A stretch of DNA of 64,000 nucleotides from Pegea sp. RAD2-039 (taxonomy: Eukaryota; Chordata; Thaliacea; Salpida; Salpidae), in the NCBI GenBank assembly GCA_034620365.1, contig JAQGEQ010000380.1, positions 2,418,001 to 2,482,000 of the forward strand. The letters are read 5' to 3'. Of this stretch, positions 12,863-25,700 are shown in pieces; the first letter of the stretch is position 1, and each line of letters starts with the position of its first letter. Position numbers and translations under genes: made by a program. The notes beneath the pieces are model-generated. The model saw nothing but the letters and a program-made list of their open reading frames with translations, was not told where the DNA came from and ran no database searches.

Positions 12863-15800
12863 GATCTAAACCAATTTACTGGTCTTAAAAATAACAATTC
12901 GTTTTTTCACCTTGTCAAAGAAACACATAAATTTCAGTCATTATTACTTTTTAATTAGATATGTTTCAACTATCAGTTTATTTTAGTTCTGTTTCTTTGT
13001 TGTAACTAAATCATTGAATCTTGTAAAAAATCAAGAAACTTATTTGACTTACTAAATATGACATGGACTGTTGTATGATTATAAATTTTTAGAACTATCT
13101 TCTATTCAAGTTTCATCTGCTAAATTGAATTAGTACTAAAATAAAGTTGATGCAACGTTCAAATAGCATGAAATAAGTTCAATTACAAAACATTTTACTA
13201 GGTAAAGGTTAGTTACTTAATGTTAATGGTAGCATAAGTTTAATTTCTATTTAATGCACATATACATTAATCAAAAAAACATTTTGTTGTTTTGACAGCA
13301 TTAGTTTTCATATTTTATTACAAAGTTTGCATAGATATCTGATTTAGGCATTAAACAAATTTACTTTATGATGATTGAAGATTTTTTAAGTTTTAGAGAA
13401 GATAAAAAGATTAGAAAGTTTAATCCAATTGGGTGGTAATAGAATAGTTTAAAAAGATTTGTATTCATTTTCTTTACTCATTAGAAATTGAAAGAAATAC
13501 CAAAATAGGTTTTTTGCAATGATGTACAATCAAAATCTACATCATCACGAACAGTCGGTAGATAAAGGCTATAAAAATATTTATAAGTGAAATCAATTAG
13601 TGGTGATCTTTTAATGAGATGGATCAGATAAAATATTTTACAAAGATTAATTTGAAATGATATCATTTAACTTAGTATAGAATTTAGCTAATTTCAAAGA
13701 CTTATAAAGACTACCTTAGGCGTACAGTAAGTTAATCTTTAGAACTTAGGTCTTTCTAAGGTTATTATTTAGCTGTTTGATTTCAACATTAAAAGTTTCT
13801 TTAAGATTTTTTTCTATCCACACATGCCCTTTGACATTAAAGAGTAACTCATTACTTTATGTAATAACAGATCTTATGTAATAACGTTTGTATAAATCAT
13901 TTTAAAATAATTATACTTCGAATAATTTAATTAATTACGCAAACGTTTTTTACTTTATTAGAGGTTTTAACTTCAATTCAAATATAAATGTTTTAATTAT
14001 CACACTTACATACTTAGCTGATTTTAAGCATTCTGACTGAAGAAAATTAGTTTCGCAAAACTTTTCATTTTGACAACTAAAGATAGGAGTAAAAACCTGT
14101 CCTACTACCATTTTAGCTGAGAATAAGTTTACTGGGCATTACAATTTTTACAACAATTCATAAGATTTTCTCTCTCTTTTTTTATAACCAAAGTTGATAT
14201 TTCTAAATTATTCTGAAATATGCAGTAGACTTATTACAAAATTGTTTAGAATAACAATAATAAAGAAGATGATTATAGTGATGTTAAAAGAACTTTTTTC
14301 ATCTAAAATAATTTTGATTTGACTAAAACAAGTCTTTGGAAGCTGTCGTTAAATAAAAGAATAAGTCAAACAACATAATTGATAATAAAGACTTTATGCT
14401 GTAATTCAATGTAATATTTATAAGTTAAATTATTTGTAACTTAATAAACGTGAAACTTATTACTGTATTTTTGTCTGAATTTCAAGAAGTGATGAACTTG
14501 CGGTATCATTTATCAATTCTTAGCTATTCAGTATATACTACTTCAAAACTTAATTTTGAATTTAAATTATTAATGGAATAACAGAAATATTGTTTTCAAA
14601 TTTAAACTTTCAAAAACATGATATAAATAACACTGAAATTCGAATTATTAAAGCCTTCATAAGCTCAAATGACAAGCTAGTAAAAAAAAGAAATCAACTT
14701 TGTAGATTTTTTAGTTGTATTTTGATTTAAGGCAGCATGTCAAGTAGTTAACCTATTACTATGCATACGTTTTTCGTGACCACAAACTTTTTAGAGCTCT
14801 TTTCATCTTTGCTTTTTCGTTTTAAATCTTTTAAAGCTATTGTCACAAAAAAATTACCAGATGAAATAATATAGTGGCAAAATTAAGAATTTGAAACCCT
14901 CTGTAAGTAGTAAGACTACGCAAGTTTCAATTATTTTTATGATATTTCATTTTTCAAGTGGTAATAAAAGCGTTGCGGGTCTTAAAGTTACAAATATAGT
15001 GAGAGAATTTTGACTTTGCAAATTTACACTAAATATCAATGAGTCTATAATTGAAGTTTAATAATTAAATGTTATTTCAAGTTTAATTCATCGTTTTTTG
15101 GACTGATGGCTTTAAGACATTTTTTATAAGAGTTTAAAACATTGATTTGAGGTAAAATTTTGTTTTTTGAAATATTAAAAAAAAAACATGAAGTTACTCA
15201 AAAAAAAGAAGAGGAAAAAACAATGCTTTCTAAGCAGAAGAAAATAGACTAAAAGAATAATGAAAAGAAGTTTTGGTTTTTGCTATAACTTGATAATAAT
15301 AAACTTGCAGGGAAAATAAATCACGTTAACCATTCAAATAAGTCAGTCTATAGTATTATAATCATTTTTGAAAAGCTTGAGTAGCAATAAATTTTATACA
15401 AATTTCTATAAGGTTTTATCTCATCTTCAATAAACAAACTTTTAAAATTATTGTCATCTTTGTCACGCAGAAGAAGCTGTCGATTATATTCGAAGAACGT
15501 GACTGATGAATCTTCTCAAGACTCGATCTTTGTAAAATGAAAGAGACTACAATTAAAATCACAATGAATTAAGTATCACGAAGTTGACACTGTGGATCAT
15601 TTTAAGAAGTATGCTTTAAAACCTTTATGAACTTTAGCTTTCAAATTTTTTAAGCTTTCAATTTACTTTCATTTTTACTTGTTAAAAATTTGCTATTTTA
15701 AGTTGCTTATTTCAAGTTAAAATATTCACAGCATTTTTTGTGACTAAAATTTGTATAATCAAAAGTTCTGTAGAAAAATAAAATAAAAAATTGCAAATGC

Positions 15801-18800
15801 AGAAAATAATTTGATCTACATATATAGAAAAAAGAGCTACATGGTGTTACAAATTTTACTGCTTTTATTTGGGTTGATTTAAAACATTAAAATTCTTACT
15901 AATCAATGTAGTTAGCTTTAGTATGCAAAAGATTAGAAAAAAGACATCAGAAAGACAATCAATAAAACATAATTAGTAAAATGTTAAGTCATAATTTAAA
16001 AAATAATACAATGAAATATAAGATAATATATATGAGATAAGATTGTATTATAAAACTGAATTATACTTTAAACAAAATACTAGGACAAAAAATATTTTTA
16101 TGGATTAGATTATTTGTAAAAATGCTGATGAAAGTAAAACTGTAAATTTGAAGGTAAAAGGAACATACCTTGAGTTCAGCTTGCAGATGTCAACTAGATT
16201 TTAATGAAAAATAAGATTTGCTTCTTACTTGCTTCAGGTTGCATACATCACATGCAGTTCAACTTGAGCACATTATTCCTCTTACAAAAATTAATATTCT
16301 TTTGATAGATCATCAAAGATTTTGGACTCTGTCACGCTTACTTTGCTAAGGCCTTGCAACTTTTCTCTATATACTGGCTATTCTCATTTGACGCTGATGT
16401 TAAAGCATAAAATTATATTTTTACAGTTACATTTACACAAGTATTTTCACTAGCTTAAAAAAACCTTATAAATGTTTATACTTTGTTGTCGTTATTTCGA
16501 AATTGCTAATAGCAACCTTTATATAATCAAACTAGTGTGACAAGTTTGTCATTTGATTAGTTTCTTAAATAGCTCTTAAACTGTACAACTGAATTTAGAA
16601 AACACGGAAAGAAAAGATTCAAAAAAGTTATTGAAGATTTAAATGTATTATTTGAATAAACAGCGAGTTTTCTGTATGTGTACAATGGGAAAAAAATATA
16701 ACAACAAATGTGCTCCGTTTACAAGTTCATGTTTATTTGGTTATGTAAATGCTATGGAGCAAATCTTAAGAGCCTCTTTATCAATGATAAATAGACTATT
16801 TAGAACATTATGCATCTCTATCTGAGAAAGTTTTTGTAAGCAACAGCGATGACCAATTCTTAAAAGCAAGAAAACACAAAAAAAAAGTTGTTAAAGTTTT
16901 CAGATGACAACTAATACTTCTCGGTATACAATTTTTACGAAAATAATATAAAGAAATTAAATTAGAAATCATTAAGAACTTGGTTTCTTTTTCACTGCTG
17001 TATGTCAAACTATGTGAGCTTAAATTTCAGAAAGATTTTGCGAGTAACCCATCACAAAATGGTTTTAGTAATCTGCTGTCAGAATATTATTTACTAAGCA
17101 GCAAATGAAGATTTGAAACAATAGTAAACTGAGTACAATTTTATCGGTTGCGTTCATGCAACATACCAAGTAAAGATAAATAGCAAATCTTTCAGGTTGT
17201 CATTAGCTCTAAGTCAAAAATATACGAAAAAAATTAAACAGTATTATGTTACTATCAGCAGCTTAAAAAATACAAATATTCTTGAAAGGAAGAAAAACAA
17301 TTATACGTTATGTTTGATTAACCAGGCAGGCTTGTCATAAAACTTTAACTGAGTATTAAATATTTGCTTACAAAAACTATCTTTTAATCTTTGTGTAACA
17401 AGAAGAGTCAATTCGTAGTTACCACATTTGGGTATAATGACCAAAGATTGTTCAAAAGTAAATCTAAGATGTTGAAATTAAGAACTGTATGTAAAGGTCA
17501 GAACGTTGTACAAATTTTAATTTTAAGCAAATAATTTCAGCTATACGACAAAACTAGTCTTAGATTGTAAAGACGGCAAATAAGTGGTTGTTGTCATTAA
17601 TATTGAGAAGATATAGTATCCAAAAAACGTTTGATAACTCAATCATGATTTTTACTTGAGTAAGTTAGTCTTATGAGATAGACATTTGTTAATTTGAAAA
17701 ACATTTATATGTTATCAATTTACAGCATTAAAGTTCAAAAATATTTCGGATAGCACTTATAATTATTGAGAGTAACTAAAAGATCATTAAAAGTCAGTTG
17801 AATATAGTTTCTACTTAATTTGTAAATCCTAATAAATTCATAATCCACAAATTCCGAACAAACGTTTAAAGGCAGCTTTTCAGCATGTAGTCTTAGAGAT
17901 AAAATTAGAGAGATGAAGAATGGTGTACAAATGTTACTATGTAGCTTATTCTTGAATAAAATACTATCAATGTAGAAGTAATAAACTAAAACCTGTTACA
18001 CCAATGGCATGCTAATGAACAGTGGTTGAAATCAAAAATTTGAAGTCTTTATCTTCATAGGCAATTGACTAACAAAATGCGTATTAAACGCAGTAGATAC
18101 TACAGATTTTTACAAACTTTTGACTGTAATTTATCTCGTTGGTTACTATAAACAATTAAAAATCGAAAAAATTTCAGTTGCGATCAGAAAATCATTCGGA
18201 AGATGTGGAAGTAGTAAATGCAAAAGAAAAAATCAAGTCAATCTTCTTAAAAAATAAACAAAAAGCTTAAAATAGAGTATATTAACATGAAGTAAAATTG
18301 ATAACTCTCATTATCAGTTAAACAAAAAGAGCATTGTTTACTAAACCACTCGACGATCAGAGCAAAATAATGATTTCGGCTAAGCTTAGTTTCAATTCTT
18401 CTTACGTAGAAACAAGTGAAAACAAAACTTTTATCGACTTTTGTTAACTTTCTCCAAGCATTGCACGACTGCAAAACGAGAGGTTTTCGCCACAGAAGTC
18501 TGTAAAGAATATGCATAAGTGTTTGATTTCATGAGAAAATAAACTAAAAGTTAAATAAACAGATTTATACTTGTTTTAATATTTAGTTTAAAAATATATT
18601 AAAAAACTTAGTTTAGTTTAAAGCACTTTCATAAAAATGCAAAGTGACTGGTAATTAGGTAGATACTTTTTGATTATCAACGCATAAAGATGTAAAGGTT
18701 TGCTGGTTATTTGTTGTAATAATGATACTACACTATCTGATTTAATAGTGAAAAATGAAGTTTACGAATTTGTATTTGAATCAACTTTTAAATCAATTGT

Positions 18801-19208
18801 GAAAATACTATTTTGTGTTCAAGAAGCATTTTAGAGAAAATAGTCATCAAAATTTAATCAACAAATTGCTATCTTTAGGAACTACACCATATCATATTAC
18901 TCTATAAAAATGCAACTCAAAAATACTTCAATAGTAGCTATTTCTGTTGGACTGGGTTCCAGTATATACTTAATATATTTCTATTTTTTTGTAAAAGTTT
19001 AATTTTTGTTTCACTGCCCATAAAAGCATTCAGTTTTCGTTATCCAATGAAAATCAACCAATAACTAATGTAAAAAACCTAAGAAATTGTGATTATGTTT
19101 TAGTTTGATGTTTCATGCACTTGGCCAATAACATTGCCAGTGTGTGGCTTTCAATCCTAACCAACTGTCATCTAACTATGTCAAATAGCCTAAAGAGGTT
19201 GGTCAGGG
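12863..19208. other. AT-rich non-coding DNA between the 150-codon ORF and the Irx 3' end
   Basis: No gene was recognised. Open frames of 60-89 codons near 13.5, 16.6-17.0 and 18.2-18.5 kb lack domains, splice context or supporting composition. A TGTCACGCAG-containing patch near 15460-15560 is slightly GC-richer and holds a short Arg-rich frame, which is not convincing. Confidence 0.55.
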
Positions 19209-19214
19209 TTTATT
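19209..19214 (-). terminator. Candidate poly(A) signal of Irx
   Basis: The plus strand reads TTTATT, i.e. AATAAA on the minus strand. It is the first canonical hexamer after the stop and implies a 3' UTR of roughly 450-480 nt. The surrounding DNA (about 19100-19320) is more complex than the AT-rich background, which fits transcribed 3' UTR. No transcript was available to confirm it. Confidence 0.5.
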
Positions 19215-19666
19215 TTCATCTGCATATTTTGATGGATTCTTGCAGCTGCTTCTAACAGGTGATGCAGCAAGACTAAAGGGACCTGGAACTAATTCTTTAG
19301 CTTATGTTTTAGAAAAATTAATGTCAAAGATAAAATTTTATGCACTTCCAAAAAAGAAAACTGAAAAAATCATCACTTAAAAAGTTATTTGCACTTAACC
19401 TAACTTGCTCTTAAAGATTTAGTAGCATTATTTGACAGAAATCATGAAATTTTGTTTGAGTCTAGAAACCAAACTATTTTTTTGATCAGAACTTGTTCTA
19501 GCTTAAAGACCCTTATTTCCACTTTTGTATTTTTTACTGAGTTTCATAACTTTAAATTATAACCATCGGTATAAATTTTGTATAAAATCAATAATCCTAA
19601 GCAACTACTGCTTTTACAAAGATTTACGAAGATAGTTAACTCACTTGACAAATTTAGTAAATGAAT

Positions 19667-19794
19667 CTATGTAGCAGCAATTGATTGCAATTGGTTAGGG
19701 TTGTTCCCATTGCTTGAAATATCTTCTACATCTGAGTCGTTGTTGCTGTATCGACCTGTTGTTATCGAAGTGTTCGATTTAGAGAGGTTCATGG
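19667..19794 (-). CDS. Irx: Irx terminal coding exon 7 (residues 713-754)
   Basis: The acceptor is TTTGTTACAG and the phase matches the C left by exon 6, giving Pro713. It encodes [20 protein letters not shown], then [20 protein letters not shown], then Thr and TAG. It is Ser/Asn-rich with a small acidic DSDVED patch, like the preceding tail. It is too short to recognise alone. Support comes from the splice sites, the matching phase, the composition and the moderately raised GC relative to flanking DNA. The first canonical poly(A) signal lies about 450 nt further on. Confidence 0.85.
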
Positions 19795-22700
19795 CTGTAA
19801 CAAATATCAAAAATTAATTGCTAGTAAGATCAGCTACTAGAAGTAAAGTTTTAGCTCTCGCTGATATCAAATATCAAACTAAGAAAAGTTGATGCTTTGT
19901 GTTGTAACGATATTACCAGTGCGAAATTTTAATACCTTTCATTATTCTAATTTCAGTAATAAAATTAATTAAGGACATTGTCTCGACATTTACTACGGAA
20001 AATAAAATTAATAGCGACAAGTTTGAGTAAGCTGAAGGTAGAATTTATAGTCATACATCTAAATTTGTCTTATGTATCAGCTTACTTTCTGCAGAACATG
20101 AGTGTGTATGCGTGGTAGTACATGTGAAGGCTATAGTAGTTAGTGTATGAGTTATGATCTAAAAATTATGACAAATACTGAGAGGTAAAAAGGATGCAGA
20201 TTATATTTCTTACAGAACTTTCAAGGTTATGTTTATGCCTTAGTAGCAGAACTCAATGTTTTGGACATGGCAAATTTTGTGCTTGTTCGTTTAACTTTCA
20301 GTTTCAAATCTTAATTAAGTGTTTGAAGACTTTTTGTTAATGCAGTTATGAAAACTCAATATTTATTTAAATTGGAATTTAATGCAGAGCTTGTCACTTC
20401 CTGTCACCTGTTGTGTTTAGTTTAAACCACCTAACCACAGTTTTACTAAATCTTTTTTTTTCAATTTTTATATCTGCAAAAGTTTCATTTTAACCGATTG
20501 CCTCAATATATTTCATAATTTGCCCATTTATCATTCTCTTTGTTTTGTTGTTTCTAAATCATGTGACTTATAAGTTTACGTTATTTAACAGATGCAAATT
20601 TTTAAATCTAAGAAATGTTAGATTAAAACTACTTAGAAAAGTGAAAATAATTAATGCAAAAGTAAATAAACCGACAAATAACTTCATACCCAATGGACTT
20701 ATGAAATAAATTTCATTTTAACATTTCTTTGCAGCTTATACAAAATAGCATAAAGTTGTATTTTTTCGTGAAGTTTTTATATAATCGAATTAATAATTGA
20801 CAAGTAGACTTACGTAATTTAAACTTCAGTGCGAATATAACATGTTATACAACATTTTATTTAAACAAATATTAATTTTTGCATTTAAACTGATTTATGG
20901 GATTTAAATAACTTTAAATTAACAGTTTTTGATGAAATAAATATTTTTTCTAATCTGTAAAATTCAAAAGTACGAAATACGTGGTGTTTAACTGATTATA
21001 TGATTACGTATTTCTACCTAATACATCTTTATAACAACTTTATTTTTTAGATATAACGTTTAATCTATTTATTACAATTTTAGAAAACATTGATATGACT
21101 AAAACGTTTCTTACAGCTTATTACCAAACGATATTTCAATGAAAATATTGAATTTAAAAGTTAAAAAATAATAATAAAGTAAACTTGTTAATATTTAATT
21201 TAAGCATGTACAACACAACAATTCTTAAAGTAACGTTTTTTCGATAATTAAGACAACATTTCAAGGAAACCGTTTGATCTTTTCAAATCATGTAACATTA
21301 GTAGCTTGTGATGACACCTTTATATATGATAACATGTTAAGATATTTTTTGTCAAAATTCGTTGTAAAAATAACAAACTACAAAAAAAAACAAGGAACTT
21401 TACAGCTATTTAAAAATTGAACAACTTATGTTTTATGTAAACCAGGTGATACATAGATGATTAGATATTAAACTTTTAGTTAAATGATATACTACTGAAA
21501 ATAAAACCATAAAAAAGCCTGAAGCAGTGAAACGGTTATTTTAGGCTAACACTGGAAATTAATTTTATTTTCCAAATGCTTTCCGTGTTTACATGCGTGA
21601 AATTTGATTGCTTACAAGTAAACCTTTTTCTTAGCTTGGTTTTTTCTCTAGTAGTAGTGAATTAATAAAAAAAAAATGTTGTTCAAAACCAACGATATTA
21701 AAAAAATACTTCTTTGTTTATTTATACAGCTAAATTGATTTTGAACCTTATTTCGCCTCAATTTGCAATAAAATTAATTAATGACGTAATTATCATAGAA
21801 TAAAGTGTGGGCCGCCTTTACTGGTTTACATAATAGAAATAAACTATTTTCTTTTTAAAACAAGCTCACAAAGTTATTTTTTCATGCACCACATAATAAA
21901 TGATGCCACCTACACAGATTTAACAGCATTACCGCTTCCTTTGTTTAATTTCGCGCCATTTTTGATAATACTAATAACTATAGTTATAGTCTAATAAGCT
22001 CTTAAATTGATCATTTCTAAAAGATCATTTGACAAAATCAAGATCAAGAATTCAATTAAAAGTGATGATTTTTTAAAACTTTTTTCACAAATAGCTTCCA
22101 GGACTATATTTTCTTATAATCAAAAGCATTCAGTATAAATAGCAGTATCCTTAAGCTACACTTTTAAAATCTCCTTAATCTGATGTTTAGCTTCATGTGA
22201 CAGTTGTTTATTCTTAAATATAAAGCAAATATGGCGACAGGTTATTATATTTCAGTTAGAAACTGTATATGATACTTAAATAAACTAATAGAGCTTAAAA
22301 AACAAATAACATTCAATTTTGTCGGTCCGTATCAGCAAGCTACTATTTATTTAGATGAAAACTTCTTTTTAAGAATCAAAAAAATTCAAACTTACGTATT
22401 CCACTGTTGCTGTGTGTTGCGTTGCTTTCTGAATCACTTGAAGCATGACTTTCAGCATCACACTGAGCTGGAGAACATGCTGATTGATTGCTGATTCTAA
22501 CAGGAGCAGAAGATGCGGATGATGCAGGATTAGAGAGATCATTTTCACAGCTCGTTGACATCAAGCACTGTGCTTGCATGGATGCAAGAGCATTTGCAAG
22601 TGAACGGAAATGTGGTTCTGTCATTTGACTTTGTCCAGCTGTACCCATGGCATGTAACCGACGGTACTCTTCGAAAAGAAATTGAATGTTGTGGGGAAAG

Positions 22701-25700
22701 GTAGACACTGGAGCAGTTGGTAAGCCATTTGCTGAAAGATCTCTAAGATGATTTGGAGAGTCGTTCATTTTCATCTCATTGTTTCGTGCAGGATCTTTAT
22801 TTTTAAAGCTGCTCTTTCTTCCAGCTGTTTGAAGATTAACAAACGGACGAGGAAATGCTTGGTCATGATCTTTACAATCTTCATTCTTAACCTTTTCGGT
22901 GTCTTCTGATATCATTATTTCATCTTCTTCTTGGCAACTTAAATCTCTAATTTTATCACTTACAGTCTTCGAATCCTTTCGATCTGGTAAGTCTAAAGGT
23001 GACCAAATTTTTGCTGTCTTCTTTTTTAGCTCAGAAGAGTTTAAATCATTTTGAGAAATCATTTCTGTTTTGACTTTTGATTCATTTTCAGAAAGAGTGA
23101 AACATTTTGAAGTAGAAGGTAGTCTCATGTCAGTTACTGAAGAAGACACCGTCTTGATATTTCTTGTTTGTACATTGGCACCGCTCTGATTAGCTATTGC
23201 GTAAGGGTGATGTAGATGTTGATGAAGACGCTGTTGTCGATCAAATGGAGGTGATGGAGAATGATCATGAGAAGAAGCCGATGCTGAGGAAGAGCTAACA
23301 CTATTTGTACGCAATTTAGGAGGAGCAGAAGTGAAGTTTGAACCGTTGGGCAAATGTGATGATGGTGAGGTCTCAGTTGGCGTTGTGGTGGTTGGCTTGC
23401 TATGGTTTGCTTCTTGCTTTAAACTAGCTGTAGGGCTTTGTAGTACCAGGGATGGACGATGTAGCAAAGGACGTTGAAGCGGCATCCGTTGGTGCTGGTA
23501 ATGTCGGAAAGCTTCGTTGTTGATGAAGTTTCGTGGCAAAGTAGCAAATTGCTTCAACATCATTTGGTGTTGCTCCAACAAGCCTGCTGTAATCTCATTT
23601 ACATTAGCCATCGCAGTTGGAGACTGTTGAAAAGAAGAGCTAGAGCCTGCATCGGAAGATGATGCTGGATTCTTGTTATCATCTTTTGACTCATTTGTAG
23701 CTTTGAAACGAGGAAAACAATGACTGATATCTCCCAAAGACTCTGATCGGCTGTTTTCAGCTTGATCTGAAATAATATTTGTGGAATATTAGTGAAAAAA
23801 CATAAAACGAGGTTTTTATTCTAAATATCAAATGAATAATAAATCGAACAATTACAGTTTTAAATCTTATGTTGCAATCAAACTTCAAGTTTTCCGATAA
23901 TTGCACGCCATAAAATTACAAAAAAGCTAGTAAGACTTTAGCCGAAAATTCTACGTGGTGACTTTGACCAGTTTCCTTTTAATGCTTCTTAATTAATAAA
24001 GTCAAATCGTGAGAACGGATACAACCAGTTTGTTGAGTTTTTAGAAAGAAGAAGATCAGATTAATTATGCTTTGTTCACTGTGTAAACTTCGGAAAGACG
24101 AACATTATACATGAAGCTAATTTACCAGGCAACTTCTCCATCTATTGTTTGTATTATCTACTTTAGTTTCACCGATGACATGTATTGCAATAGCTGCCTA
24201 TCAATAGCTACTTGCTTTTTTATTCATTGATGATTCTACTGCTACAAAAATTTTGAAGATTATTTATATAGATTGTAAACTCAGCTCAAAACATTTAGGG
24301 TGGGGCACATTGTTTGCTGTAAAGTGATTCAAAGAACAAATAAGTTTTATTTAGCTTTTCGTTTTGGCCCCTAAGAATCTGTGTTTTGCTATCTTTGTCA
24401 AACCCTTTGTTGTCTGTATTTTCTCACTTAGAAGATTGTTTGCTGTGTGTATTTTTTACTAAGCATGAACTGATAGTTAGCTCTCTATTCATATGAAAGT
24501 AATAGACTATTGTTTCGTTTGCTACTAAGTTATTTGCAAAGCTTTTCAACAATGTTGCTAGGCTTGAGGCTAAATTTGTGACAATATAGGTAGATCAAAT
24601 AGATTAGCAGATATTTTCTAAAAATATTCAACAACCCAATTCAAGTACATCCGAGGACTATTCCATCTCTTTTTTATATTATGCCTGGAAAGCTTATATT
24701 TGTATGACATATTAGCTACGTTAACTTCTTTATGGCATTAAATAACTGCAAAAAGCTCTATGGCAAAGAACAATCAGACTTAAATTCTTGTTTTTTAAGT
24801 AATCCATTTAGTTTATAATTTTTTAAAGGAATTCTATTTAAAAAAATATAAATTTAGCAATCTATATGCAAAGGACACTTAAAATACGATGTTTGCACGC
24901 AATAGAAAAATTTATTAGGAGACTCTTAACAAATGTTCAAATATTCTCATTTAAATGCGTAGGTAAGTTCAGTCTTATTTATCTTAAACAGTTTGTTTAT
25001 TTAATTCAAAAGTTATTTTATTTTGTTGATTGATTTCAAAAATTATTTTTACTTTTTGTTTACAAAAAAATAACTAATGTTTTATTTGCAAAAATATATT
25101 TATAAAATGTTTTTATAATTTTGTTTATAATACCTTCGTTTTGTTCTTCTTTTAGTGTAACGTAAAATTAAATAGAACTTCTCATTTAACATTAAAATAA
25201 AAAGGAACATTTTCAAAACTTATATTCAAAATTACCAAAACCAAATTTATTGAAAGTTTGACTTATTTCAGTTAACAGACAATGTAAGGTTAAAAAGCTT
25301 TAAAAAGTTGTATCATTACGATTAAAAGTGTGACTAATAAACAAAAGCTTTAAATATTCATAAGAAAAAATAATAAGATAAAGCAAATTGTACTAAAGAT
25401 ATAATTTTCAAACTCCTTAAAACGTCAATACACAATTGAACAAACAAACATTTCAAAAAATCTGACATCTGTAAAAGTTATTAATAATTTCTCATCTAAC
25501 CTTTATTTTTTGTTGTCTGACCATCTCTTATATCATCTACTTCATCGCTATCACGGTCTTCATTTGGCTTATTTCGAGGTGACCAAGTCATTTGATTTTC
25601 TTTCTTCAATCGTCGACGAGCGTTTGCAAACCAAGTCGATACCTGTGTTAGAAGTTGAAGTTTATCAGCTGATTTCAGCTTTAAGTTATTTAAACCTTAC

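Noticed and set aside
15405-15540. Arg-rich short open frame near 15.4-15.5 kb
   Set aside because: About 43 codons without an ATG. The composition is suggestive but the length is ordinary.
18247-18516. 89-codon minus-strand ORF
   Set aside because: Several frames of this length are expected by chance at this composition. No domain, splice context or neighbour supports it.
23474-23662. 62-codon plus-strand ORF inside Irx exon 6
   Set aside because: It is an antisense shadow of the real exon.
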